Origin: Glandiceps talaboti
Lineage: Eukaryota > Hemichordata > Enteropneusta > Spengelidae
Assembly: GCF_964340395.1 (NCBI RefSeq)
Contig: NC_135551.1
Span: 9,603,379-9,654,378 of the forward strand
DNA: 51,000 bases
Direction of reading: 5' to 3'
Shown: piece after piece, positions 1-12,999 of the stretch
Position numbering within the stretch: position 1 is the stretch's first letter
How the letters are laid out: each line of letters begins with the position of its first letter
Position numbers and translations under genes: made by a program
Notes under the pieces: model-generated
The model's database searches: none
What the model was told of the DNA's origin: nothing
What the model saw: only the letters and a program-made list of their open reading frames with translations

Positions 1-883
<883 letters not shown>

Positions 884-1274
884 CCATTGCTCGGTTGACG
901 GCAACGCGGTCAAAGATATCGGGTTCTTTGCACAATACACGTGTATATAGAAATGATGTCCCTTAAATTTCCCCTCTTTTCATTCTTGCTCTTTTCAACT
1001 ACAATATAGATTTTGATAATTTCCATAGGTCTCACGAGATATACTCTTCAAGGAAAAACAAGTTCGTGTCGGGGTTTGACACGAGAATAGTCTGTGCTTG
1101 GAGTAATTATACTGTCAGTATAATTTCTCAAAGGTATGTGTTATCGTGGAAGTTTAAACATTATTTATACTTTAATGGTGTTATAGATTTTGACCCAAGC
1201 TATGCATGCCACGGTCACAAGCTATATTGCGTCAGATCGATTTGCCAAACAAGTTTGCCAGAATTAACGCATCC

Positions 1275-1322
1275 CATCAAACCATGGACCCTCCACAAAG
1301 GTTGAGTGTCTATGGTCAAACA
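1275..1322. mobile_element. Micro-palindrome, degenerate
   Basis: The insert at 1284-1313 starts atggaccctccac and ends gtctat. It pairs imperfectly with itself, and the copy B version at about 14892-14921 pairs better (gtggag instead of gttgag). The flanks catcaaacc and ggtcaaaca agree at only 6 of 9 positions. It is probably an older member of the same family as 3376-3415. Confidence 0.4.
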
Positions 1323-1559
1323 AATGACAGGTCGCAGAAACTATGGTCATGGAAGTATGAACGTCGTTTATACTTCTACGCCGTGACATACAATGAGCGC
1401 AGTGCCATGATTGACCGGATTATTCAGTGTCGACAATCCCAGTTAATATAATCCCAAAGGCAAACTTGTTTTATTTACCACCTTGCCAAGCAACACAGGG
1501 TGGTGGCGAGGCGAAGTTGTAATGTACTGTCGCTTTGATATTCACGATTTTGGAAAGGA

Positions 1560-2475
1560 AATAGATAACATCGGGTTAGATCTTGAGAGTAAATAAGAAG
1601 AAAAGAAGAGTTAATTTGAAATCAGTGATAAACGAGTTGTCTATTTTTAAGAAACTAAATATAAGGAAAGCTATGGGTCCTGATAACATATGTGGTAGGT
1701 TACTGAATGTCTATGCATCGCAGTTAGCTAGTGTTTCCAGTAGATTGTTCAATTGGTCGTACAATGATCATACGATATCAACCATTTGGAAAACATCTAC
1801 CATCTGTCCGGTCCCTAAAAACTTCCAAGGCATCGTCCTGTAGCACTGACTTCCATTGTGATGAAATGCTTCGAGCGTATTTTACTTTGTCAAAACCCAC
1901 AAAAACATTCACACCTTGACCCATACCAATTTACATATTAAAGTAATAGAGGTACTGATAATGCAACTCTCACATTACTTCACGATGCGTATACACATCT
2001 TGAAAAACCAAGTTCATTTGTAAGACTATTGGTTATTGATTTTTCATCAGTCGTTAACAGAAGTCAACCAAACATGATGGCTCATAAACTTAGTTATTTA
2101 AACGTTAACCCCAAACTCATCCTCTGGATAATGGATTTTCTTGTCAACCTTTCCCAGTTTGTTCGCTACCAAAAATTAAGTTCAGCCTTCCATTCAACAT
2201 TTAGGGGTGCCTCACAGAGCACGATACTCTCACACAAACTATTTACACTTTACACAAATGACTGCTCATCAGGTACCGATACAAATCCACTTATCAAATA
2301 TTCTGATAACTCTGCATTAGTTGACCTGTCAAATTCTGACCGTACTTATTTCGATGAAGTTGATAGGTTTGTTACTTGGTGTAAAGAAAACTACTTGGAC
2401 GAAAGGTCGACTTTAGGAAGAACCCTAAAGTAGTGCCCGACCTTTTTATTGACAATGTTAAAGTTGAACAGGTGA

Positions 2476-2521
<46 letters not shown>

Positions 2522-2975
2522 AACAGTCTTGGATAATAAATCAAATTTTAAGGCCAACACAGATTTCATTAACAAGAAATGTCAATCTAGAGTTTACTGT
2601 CTACAACAATTGAGGGGCCTAAAATTTTGTAAATGCCAAGGTATTACAGACATTCTATCGGAGTTTTGAGTCGGTTTAACATTTTCTTTTTTGTGCTGGT
2701 TTGGTAGTCTAGGGACTAGCTACAAGAGTGTCTTGAACAAAATTGTAAATGTGTTTAGTAAAGTATTGAGTGAAAAGTAGACTAATTTGAATGAAATGTT
2801 TACATCTCGTGTACAAAACAAAGCTGGGAAAATGGTAAATGACAAAGGCCACATTATGTCCCAACACTTTGAACTCCTGCCATCAGGGAGACGATTTCGT
2901 GTCCCTAAATTCAGAACAGTCAGAACCAAATCAAGTTTTGTGCCCACTTCAACTAAATTTTAAACCAAACTAAAT
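1560..2975 (+). pseudogene. Dead CR1/L2-like non-LTR retrotransposon RT (copy A)
   Basis: Reverse transcriptase remnant spread over several frames. The 5' RT region (residues like KAMGPDN and TICPVPKN) reads at 1583-1843. It shifts frame near 1830, where the expected VALTSIVMKCFER reads in another frame. The palm region reads at 2029-2433: motif A as VIDFSS, a GASQSTILS block in place of GAPQG, and motif C as YSDN instead of the catalytic YADD. The loss of the second Asp means it cannot be active. A stop follows at 2431, then an (AT)n run, then the thumb-like region (GTVLDNK at about 2519) and a C-terminal segment with LPSGRRFRVP near 2880. The endonuclease domain is not visible. The CR1/L2 assignment is from memory of family motifs. 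Confidence 0.85.
2479..2519. repeat. (AT)n run inside the RT remnant
   Basis: About 40 bp of AT lies exactly where related RTs read a short Tyr-rich stretch before GTVLDNK. The same tract is longer in copy B (about 16087-16151), so it is still changing length. It keeps the frame as an artificial Tyr-Ile run. Confidence 0.9.
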
Positions 2976-3008
2976 AATTCTATTTCAAAGACATCTGCTC
3001 TGCATTCC

Positions 3009-3148
3009 AGATTGGAAGAACCGCGTTTTTTTTATTGTCTTTTTTAAGTTGATGACCATTTCTGGCAAGACTTCACTCACAATTTTCTCGATTTTACTGA
3101 TTTTTCTTCTTTATTAAAAAGGTTTAGGGTCGGCACCGGATTTCTAGA
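3009..3148 (+). repeat. R1 dispersed repeat, partial
   Basis: Matches the second half of the R1 copy at 6263-6617: attggaag, ttattgtcttttttaagttgat, acttcac, then tagggtcggca. Only the 3' part is present. The intact R1 copies are about 350-400 bp long. It lies just downstream of the RT remnant, on the same strand. Confidence 0.7.
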
Positions 3149-3203
3149 ATGGAAGCGTTTGGGGAGTTATGTGTGATTTATTTGTTGAGAAATATCGCCG
3201 GAA

Positions 3204-3244
3204 GGTGGCACTTGCCGTTCCAGTGAGGAACGACTAGTGCCACC
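3204..3244. repeat. 41-bp hairpin (GGTGGCACT...AGTGCCACC)
   Basis: Arms of 18 bp with two mismatches around a 5-nt centre (agtga). The same hairpin is at 16853-16893 in copy B. No clear target-site duplication flanks it, unlike the micro-hairpins. Confidence 0.75.
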
Positions 3245-3375
3245 ACGGTAGTACTCGACAATTCGATGGACCACGGCCAAGTCCGCCATTCACAATTTTC
3301 AAATCACTTGAAATAAAGCAATCTGGCAAAACTCGCCCATGTGCATTTACAATCTTGTCGCAACTAATTCTAGTA

Positions 3376-3415
3376 GGTAAAACCATAGACCCTCCACCCT
3401 GTCTATGGTAAAACC
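3376..3415. mobile_element. Micro-palindrome insertion between 9-bp direct repeats
   Basis: Direct repeats ggtaaaacc (3376-3384 and 3407-3415, 9/9) flank a 22-bp insert at 3385-3406 that starts atagac and ends gtctat. With the repeat edges the palindrome reads ccatagac...gtctatgg. The same arrangement is at 17025-17064 in copy B. I read this as a tiny transposable element with a 9-bp target-site duplication. This is inference from the direct repeats. Confidence 0.6.
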
Positions 3416-4140
3416 TAGTCGCATTCATAACTTTCATCGAGGGTAAGGTAATTTTAGTCATCAACTTCTATAAAGTCCAAAATGAAATGATAAAACATGT
3501 ACATTTTGGAAATTATCCCATGTATAATGCCAGATTATAAAGTGACAAAGAGTGGTTCATCTGAGTGGATAGCTTAACCTCTTGACGATTTATAAACAAT
3601 GGGAAATAGGCAGCTATCTCGATGTTCATTTTAACCTATTTTCCCAGAGAATATTTTCAGAACTGGTATCCAAATTACCAAGATCACGTTTTTCATATTT
3701 ACTGATATGCCGCTTTAGTTATGGCCGGTTTTGTGAGATGTTTTGCGTGCACAATGTAAACCACAGACAAGGCATGTAAACTTCTACTTGCAAACCCGTC
3801 TATTTCAGGCTTGGCCTCTTACCACTCTTGGAGGAATTGTACTGACTCCTCCAAGACCACGTCTGACACAGTGGCCTGAAACCCATAGTCTATCGCGAGT
3901 ATATTGTCTACCCTTCAAGAGACACACATTCTCTGCCAGTCACCCTTTTAAAAATACGCTTGTTAAACGTCTGCTCCTGGAGTTAAATTTGGTTCAACTC
4001 ATGAGCAAAATATTTGTACGTGACTCCGGGCCCCTTTCAGACAATCCGAATTTTCACGCACGTCCCAATTCGTTTTTTTCCCGTGACAACAATTTTCTCC
4101 TGAGCCTCCCCCTACCCTAATCTAGTTCCTGACGACCGTA

Positions 4141-5164
4141 TTCCAATTTTACACTACATCTTTACATATTACGTATAGTCAATGTCATTACTCTCGTTGC
4201 CGATGTGTTGGCAATTATATATATATATATAATATCCATAATCACAACATATTTCCTGCTCAAAGAAGAACTGTTTCAGCTTATTCCATTTCGATATAAA
4301 CAGAGTCCAGGGATAAAATACCCATGTACTACTCCTTATATTACTGGCTAGGTAATGTCAACCGTAAAATAATCCAAGCACCAGCGTCCCTAAAATCCGT
4401 GAAACAGTGTCGATATTACAGTATTTTGCTGACACTTATTACTTTCTGTAACTGGTCTATATTTGTGATATCATGGTAAATATGCTTGGAATTTATGGCC
4501 TAACAAACCAGACATTACGTAGATTTGAATATTGAATCAAGAAAATCAAAAACAAAAACAAGGCCATGGCCATGGCCGGTCAGGTACTGATATTAGTACT
4601 TTAGACATCAGTGGGGGTCACACTTGGTCATTGAAACTATATTGACCGACCAAAATTCTAAACATCACGGATATATAATTTCATATCGAAATGTATGTAC
4701 GGAGATTCAGGTTTTTAGACCACGTGGCTTTGACATGACATCATCAGCTATAAATTTGCAATACGAAAGTAACGTAAAACATGGATGTATCTAGTAGGGA
4801 GCAAAGTCCGCATGTCTGTATGGATGTTTGAAGATTTACTTTCGGTATATGGGAGGCATAGAGGGAAATATTTGAATAGCGTTATTTAACGTTACATAAT
4901 TCATAACTGACTACTAAACTACCGTCAAGAGGATTGTTTTTCCTTCCATTTATCTGTATTAATTTTTTTTAAAGGCAGTGATGGTGACTGCCAATGCCGA
5001 TAGTGAAAATATGGCCCGCACATTCTGAAGATTTTTGTATCATACAAGTTCAATGTTGTAGCTGAGAATGTGATTTATATTTATATTTATAACTCAGTAG
5101 AATGGGTACCGGTACTGATGCGAGGGATGTGAACCAACCTTTGTGTTGCGTGCTTTTTAATATC
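4141..5164. other. Non-coding stretch within copy A
   Basis: No gene or clear repeat family was seen. It contains a short (AT)n at about 4217-4231, and ccatggccatggcc at about 4564. The whole stretch is duplicated at about 17790-18810. Confidence 0.5.
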
Positions 5165-5165
5165 A

Positions 5166-5167
<2 letters not shown>

Positions 5168-5212
<45 letters not shown>

Positions 5213-5235
5213 GTTTGTTTGTTTGTTTGTTTGTA
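5168..5235. repeat. (GT)n followed by (GTTT)n
   Basis: About 44 bp of GT, then a few GTTT units. Copy B has a shorter version near 18811-18873. Confidence 0.95.
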
Positions 5236-5870
5236 ATGTAGATTCGTCGTTGATATACTGCTACTAGATCAGACCGTGGGTTATACTTCCATGATCAGAA
5301 CATGACCAGACACAACTCTCCACGGCACCATTTTGGTTTTGCAACTTTGATTACTTTGTTTTGAATAGCTTTTGTCAAGTTCTTGACTTTCCTGATATGA
5401 CAATAAAGCAAGGGCGGTGAAATATTATTATAGTAGTCCTTCAAAAAACAAGACAATTTTGAAACTTTTAGTGGAAAATGTTAGTGAAGACACAGTTTAC
5501 CCGCATAAATTAACTAACAAAAGACAAAAGAAATGTACACATGGTTCATTTTCTAGGTGTCGACCTCATGAATATGCACCAAGATTTAGAACCGAGTCAG
5601 CTTTAAATGCGTTCACACCTCCAAATCTGGTCTGGACAATATTGTCTGGGCTTAGTCACCCTTTTATGCGGACTACAGAGCGGCCCTGGTGCGGACTATT
5701 TCTGCCACCTATTAATGCCTGAAAGTCAAGTGGCATATGCTGAGGTTGTGTACAACCAGCAACCCATAACATTTTAGCAATCTACAGTTCTACCTCAGTA
5801 TGGCTATTAGCCATGCTAGGTAGTTACTATAATGATTAATATAATGGTTGTCTTGGTAAAAGTTGTCGAC

Positions 5871-5921
5871 CCCCCCCCCAAAAAAAAAAAAAAAGAAAAG
5901 AAAAAAAGAAAAAAAAAATTT
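5871..5921. repeat. Poly-C / poly-A low-complexity tract
   Basis: A run of C followed by A-rich sequence with a few G. Copy B has a different run length at about 19514-19561, as expected from slippage. Confidence 0.9.
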
Positions 5922-6262
5922 CAACAAAACATTCTATGATATTGAAAGCGCTCCTGGCATGTAATTCCATAGAACAGTTTCCTGTAGGGAATGGCAGCGA
6001 TTTCATTCAAACTCAAAGACAGAGATGTTGCTAACCAACGTGAACAGCCATAAAAAATTGTATGTGAATGAGTATGACTCTGAGATCCCGCTAACGGTTT
6101 CATTGTTGTCGGTCTAACCAGAGACACTGGAGAACTTCACTGTCTATGATCTAATAGTATTGCTCAGTGTGAAAACTGTGCAAAGCGTTACTATTTTGGC
6201 GTTGTATTTTCGCACATTTTTGGTTCACAAGGGTCCAATAATTTAAGCTTGAGTTAGGAAAT

Positions 6263-6617
6263 AGGCCTGTTAAAAAAATTGTGTTGTTCCGATTAGGCAA
6301 AATAAATAAATAGGTGGGGTAGGTAGATTTATTTTTATTCATGTGCGAGTGTCTAATTCTGGTTTTCCATTTTTTCCAAATGATCTCTGTGTTATTGGCT
6401 TCTTTCCATTAGATGTACAACCATTACAGATTGGAGGAACAGTTTTATATTGTCTTTTTAAGTTGATGTCAGTTTCTGCATCCACTATGTCTCGTGAGAC
6501 TTCACAATTGTTGCGATTTTGTTAGTTTTTCAAGAACACGTAAAAAAAGTTAAGGGTCGGCAGTGAAAAACTAGGTGGGTCGGGTAACAGAAACCAAACA
6601 GTTATTTTTTAGGCCTA
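6263..6617 (+). mobile_element. R1 dispersed repeat, near full length
   Basis: Starts aggcctgttaaaaaaattg and ends ttattttttaggcct, so the ends are similar inverted sequences (AGGCCT next to A/T runs). Internal landmarks are taggtagattta, a stretch ending ttgtctttttaagttgatg, and agggtcggca then gggtcgggtaac. Diverged copies lie inverted at 39793-40194 and 47608-47972, with a partial copy at 3009-3148. No coding capacity. It could be a MITE or a SINE-like element. The terminal symmetry favours a MITE. Confidence 0.75.
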
Positions 6618-7199
6618 AGGCATAACGTAGCATATAAATCTACCCAACCTGCGCGAGCAAGATCTGCATCGGTCAATGTAATATTTACATGGTCTATTAC
6701 AATTTGGTAAAGTGTACCATTGTATATACTTGTGCGAGACGTAAAAAACATCATGCCGTCTAATTGTATGAAACGATTTAGTCACTATGGTTTTGAAGTC
6801 AGTGAGATAATGTTTGTGAAGTACCCGGTATCGTGATGTTATCGCTTGTATAGAAAAACCATCACTGAGGCAAAATCTCACTTTTATCATCATTCATTTT
6901 TTAAAGTCTTCAATCATGCCAATTAAAAATATCGATACTGCAGTCATTTATGTGACTTTTTTTCCAAAAATGTTTATCGTGCATCTCGATTATATTTTTT
7001 TTCGTCTTCGTAACATCTTTTTTTTTTAATTGTGCCAAAAGTAGTAGCTACCACATATAGAACAGTGGAAAAATACAGAATGAGACTCAGAAATGTAAAA
7101 TCATTTACTTCAATGTCCAAAATGCGGACATCAGAAAATGATGCATGCACGTTGTGATGGACTCGTGATTAGCTCTAGTCCAGATGCCAATTGGTATCT

Positions 7200-7251
7200 A
7201 ACTAAACCATAGACAATAGAGAGGGTCCTCTCTATTTTCTATGACTAAACC
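7200..7251. mobile_element. Micro-palindrome insertion between 9-bp direct repeats
   Basis: Flanks aactaaacc (7200-7208) and gactaaacc (7243-7251) agree at 8 of 9 positions. The 34-bp insert at 7209-7242 runs from atagacaatagagagg to cctctctattttctat and is a palindrome with one mismatch. Copy B carries it at 20844-20895, so insertion predates the A/B duplication. Confidence 0.6.
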
Positions 7252-8192
7252 AAGTTTAGTGAGTGGAGGTGTAAATGGTAACGATACTGTTTAGGAACAC
7301 GGTGATAGGAACTAGACGAGATTAGCACTGATCGACAACACACGCTCCGCGAACTCCAGCAACGAGGCCTGGTGGGGTATACAGAGACTTGTCAGAGTTG
7401 TCGGAGCTACTGTTCATGTACATATAAGTTCCACGTATTCTCAATTTATTTCGTGCTGGATAGAAAACAGTCAGTATAGTCCTTGTGTTCTCCAGTGTAT
7501 AGCCGATGGATTGGATAGTGAGAGTCATGATATGTGTGATACATTGTAGTTTATACACCAGAACTGAATTTTAGACTGATCCCGTCGGCATCTTCAGAGA
7601 AAGCATCAAGCGGGTACCACAATAAACTGAAAACGTAACGACTATAAGCATAACTATAAGTTTTAATTTACATGGAACTACGGTCATATTTGATAAGCTT
7701 ATCCCCCACTTCCACATATGGTCTCATACCCCTTGGTCAGCGAAAAGCCAATCATGTTCATGTCCGGACATACGAGTTATAAATGGGGCGGTCATATGGG
7801 TTAAGTTAGGGTGGAATATAATATATGGAAAAAGTCTGATTGATACTGGCTGTGATGGGTAGTAGAGCATTTTTTAATTGTCAAAAACAGGGTTGGGGGC
7901 CGAATGATATGATTCAAAACGTCATGATTTTCTGGTATATCTTTGTTGTCATGTTGTGTGTCCAGTTGAGGATGGCTGTCTTTGACTGGCAAGTTAAGCT
8001 ACAACAGTAAGTGACTGATTTTGAAAGCAAAGAAAGTGGAAGAACATTGGTGTTAGTTAAAAAACTATTGTTATTAAAGATAAACAAGTAAACACAGCAA
8101 AACAATTGAGAGTCGGTACGGAAAAGAACAGATGACCACAGGAAGGTGTTCAGCTGTTCTTCATTGTTCTTTGCAATTTGACGACCGGGCGA

Positions 8193-9045
8193 GGCCTTGA
8201 GTAAGTCCAGAAGTTAGAGCAGTCAGTACGTCGCCATTGATAAGGCCAAATGTTTTTGGCAGTATATTAGGTTGTCATTGAGTAGCTAGCTGTTTATCAG
8301 TAAACGTTTGTAGTCGTTTAGGTGTGAGCCATTCACTGGTAATGACTGACATTTTTCCCTACTTGGTCGCAACCTCACCTACAAATTAATTGTATATGGT
8401 ATTAATTGTATTAACTGTCATACTCTACTGCTTTTCTACCACTAAGACTGTCCCCTGGCGTAAGGACAAGCAATGTGCACTGTCAAAAGTGATTCTCACG
8501 TGACCCCTTCGCAGGTGGCAAGAAATGAACAGAAATCAATAAACCCATACCTTGATTGACATTACCCACTATACAAAGAAGAAGTTGAAATAATTGAACT
8601 TGAAATGCCTTTTGCAGGCCGATAATGTAGGACAAAGAGGACGTAGTGCTGTTACTTTCTACTACGCAAAAACCACAGACAACTAACACAACAACACTGT
8701 AATACTTATGCCGGTAGGATTTAAATAGATTGCTGTGTGAAAATTTCAGCTAATGACCAATTTGCACTTCAGTAAAATTGGTATCGCTGAAAGTTAAACG
8801 CGATACAAAAAATACAAATAATACCTCTACCTATTGGTTTTGTTAAAAACAGAATCTTTGCATGGAAGGTGGTATGTCGTCAACTTAAAGCTAAAAAAAT
8901 GACAAAATAAAACGAAGTGAGGGCAGTTAACAATCACCACATTGTAAGTGTCAAAGAGATGACACCTTCCTATAACCCCCACCTTGCTTGCTACAAAGTT
9001 CACAACCTTGTAGATAATCTTTGAAGTTTCGCAGTTGTACTTCTA
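8193..9045. other. Single-copy intergenic stretch
   Basis: It starts where copies A and B diverge. No coding exon, RNA gene or repeat family was recognised. Confidence 0.5.
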
Positions 9046-9304
9046 ACACTAGTAGAAAAAATAGTACAGTTTACGACATTTTCCGTACTATAGTTCAGAT
9101 TGAGTTCAATTCTGTACTTTTATGCTGATGAGGTGGACGTTTCTGTACTTTCCCATTAGCGCCTGTCTAATCGGATTATACTCGATCTGAAAAATAGTTC
9201 AGATTGCGAGTCGGAAGTGATTTGAATACATTTGCATTTAGTTCAGAATATATTCATGAGTTCACCCCGATAACCGGGCAGTAAACAAATGAATATTCAA
9301 ATCT
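9046..9304 (-). mobile_element. R2 repeat, 259 bp, CACTA-like end
   Basis: The reverse complement of 25219-25477 and 29181-29439, with 259 bp in each and almost no substitutions. One end reads acactagtagaaaaaatag and the other reads agatttgaatattca. This copy is outside the C/D duplication, so its two ends define an independent unit or a shared fragment. The CACTAGTAG terminus resembles CACTA (EnSpm) transposon ends, but no matching inverted terminus is visible on the other side. It may be a fragment of a larger element. Confidence 0.75.
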
Positions 9305-10309
9305 ACGGTGCTTGCAATCAATACGTACATAAACGCTATACGTGTAGCTAGTGTATTCGATACATATGTATGTATATAAGCAGGCTTATGATATGAACTA
9401 CATGGTTAGGACGTACGTAGATTGTAATATCACAGGGCTCATTTTGAAATAAATGTTCGTAGTACGCCTTTTCATTATGCACTACATACCGCCACCACTA
9501 AACGTGTTTCACATTTCTACGCGTTTGATGCATAGTAATACAGATTTAGATGACATGACAATCGTTTCCAATAATAGTTTAAAATTGGGCCACAAATATT
9601 GCTAGTGTATGGAGCTTCTTAACAAACCTGACCGGCCAATAGCGTCAACAAACTCACAGTAGAGACGTGCTGACAGATTTGAGTCTGTGGACATTATTTC
9701 TAGCTAAGTAAAATTGAGTGACTATTGGGAATATTATATGGCATCCATGTCGTCTATAGTTTCTGACTGACCGTGTTATGTACAACGTAACGCTGAACGA
9801 AATACGGTCCATCAGGAATTAACTAGACTAACCTCTATGGGAATAGTATTCTTGTCCATGTGTCGTTTATAGAACAATTAAGTGTTAGGGTGTGATCTTC
9901 ACAGTAATAAACAAGCCTTTAGAAGAACAACAGGTATTCACGCCTCAAATATCTTGGGCATCATCCAAATTACGATCATGAGCACCAAAGTAAAGGAAAT
10001 ACTTAATGACGTTCGGCATGCAGAAACCCCCCCCCCCCCCGGGCCCGTACCTATGGGTACATGCCCGGCATCCATGTAACTGTTATATCACTCTACGTGA
10101 CGATTCTGAGGGCCCTCATCTCTTATTCTCTTGTTTTATTTCAATGTGGTATACTCATAACTCCTGTTTTTATAGTATAACTGTACAATTGGCTTCGATC
10201 AGTGCATTCCAGATTTTCATGAGTCATGAGTGCACATTGCACAGATATCTGCAGAATACTTAAAAGGATTATGGGTAATGTATGCATATGCGGGAAAAAC
10301 AAACTGCTG
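9305..10309. other. Intergenic, no gene seen
   Basis: No recognisable exon or RNA gene. It contains a C-run at about 10027-10039. Confidence 0.5.
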
Positions 10310-10481
10310 TAAGGAGCATAGTCTCGCTGCCAGACTCGAGACTATCGTCCCTAATCTGTTTACCGAGCGGCGCAGCCGCGAGAATAGAGGGGGACTGGTC
10401 CCGCTCTTCTCGCGGCTGCGCCGCTCGGTAAACAGATTAGGGACGATAGTCTCGAGTCTGGCAGCGAGACTATAAGGAGCA
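10310..10481. mobile_element. Perfect palindromic MITE with 9-bp TSD
   Basis: Direct repeats taaggagca (10310-10318 and 10473-10481, 9/9) flank a 154-bp element (10319-10472). Its arms are 66 bp each (10319-10384 and 10407-10472), paired base for base, around a 22-nt loop. The ends are tagtctcgctgcc and its complement. It is more GC-rich than its surroundings. A 9-bp TSD is typical of Mutator-like elements, hence a candidate non-autonomous foldback MITE. Absence of mismatches implies a very recent insertion or arm homogenisation. It codes for nothing itself. Confidence 0.88.
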
Positions 10482-10976
10482 CTGACTTTGCCCTCATATC
10501 TTCATCCCATTTTGCACTGAAGAAGTTTCACATGGCTCTCATATTTCATATATACTCTTTCTAAATATATGGTGATGCAACATGAGTAAAAATAACTGGG
10601 GTTAACTAAGTTTGGTAGTCAATATAGCAGGTTTACCATCAAACTGACGCAAAATTTGTTTCAAATTTGTCTAGTAAAAACCGTTGGCCCAGTTGTCGAT
10701 TAGGCTTACAAGTTACACAAAGCATGATAAGACACTGTGAATGGTGCAAATAAACAACGTGCGAAATGCCAAATACCAAATGCAAACAATACAAGCGAAC
10801 AAAAGGGCCTGTATGCACTCTAATAGCCCGATATTTTGCCTAAAATCAGGCTCACATGTGCGAACGGTGTGTTTTTGACGTACCTAGTAGGCAGTGATGT
10901 AGATAATAGCCGGTTACCGGTCACAACGCCCAGCTATAACTTATAAGTATAACAGTTGTGGGACCGGCTTAGGAAA

Positions 10977-11087
10977 GTTAAAGTTTTGCAGCTCTCGTTC
11001 AGCAATCTCAAAACATTTCAGCCTACTTCCCGTAATGAACACTTGTCAAGCATTTTTGTAGCTCCCATACTCAAAGACTACATATAT
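10977..11087. repeat. 111-bp direct repeat, copy 1
   Basis: Identical to 13996-14106 over 111 bp, from gttaaagttttgcagc to agactacatatat. The flanks differ on both sides. It is too short to be a typical LTR, and the 2.9 kb between the copies holds only GA tracts and an RT remnant. Confidence 0.9.
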
Positions 11088-11719
11088 CAAACCTGACGAT
11101 CATTGAACAAATTCTAAGGTTGGAAAATTAAATAAGAGTTGCCCGGGAGTTCTAATAGCAAGTAAAATACCCAAAGTGTAAACAAAAAGATAAATTAATT
11201 CATAATTATTTGGAAAACATTAGACGAGTACGCAGTAAAACAAGACTGGCCACGCTATCGCTAGCGAAAGCCTTCGAACTAGTTTCATAACGACCGGACG
11301 TTGAAGGAAGCGCGAAGCGAAGTGTGAGGTCAATGTGACGTCTCATGATGATGTATGATGCATCAACATGACGTTTACGTAGAGTTGCACTAAATGTTTT
11401 CTAAACTTCAGTGGAAAGAATTTTTGTCGATCAGACACTGACTATGTTTAAATTCTTAAAACATCTGAGAAAAGTGAAGAGGGGAAGCAAAATGTGACAC
11501 TGATAGACAAGCCAGACGTACGGCACATGTACAGAAGGCGAGGCACACCCTCTGATGCAAACTGGACAATTATCGTGCGTGTCACGTATAAGGCATCAGA
11601 TGTAATACATGTAGCTAACCAAATATTCTTGTACTGCAGTCTTTCTTGTAACAGGTATTGGAAATTGTCAGAAACCTGATGATTTTATGACTGAATAAGT
11701 TTCGATACGGAGACGAGAG
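11088..11719. other. Intergenic, no gene seen
   Basis: No recognisable exon. A small reading frame at 11494-11679 has no recognisable motif. Confidence 0.45.

Positions 11720-12780
<1,061 letters not shown>

Positions 12781-12858
<78 letters not shown>
12781..12858. repeat. (GA)n then G-run
   Basis: About 70 bp of GA followed by eight G. Confidence 0.95.
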
Positions 12859-12999
12859 CATACACTTATACAAATGTAAATTTACTTGGTAAACAACTGC
12901 TCCTGAGGTTTAATTTTGGTTCAAATCATGAGCAGAATATTCGGGGGCCCTTTCAGACCATCACAATTGTCATGCCCCCCTCCCTTTGAACCTCAATTT

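Noticed and set aside
1066-1305. Open frame before the RT remnant, present in both copies A and B
   Set aside because: No family motif, no splice-site support, and it overlaps a micro-hairpin. Conservation is explained by the recent duplication.
7322-7558. Minus-strand frame in copy A (also 20956-21198) with an apparently protein-like sequence
   Set aside because: Considered as an exon, but the C-terminal end changes between copies through an indel and no recognised domain is present.
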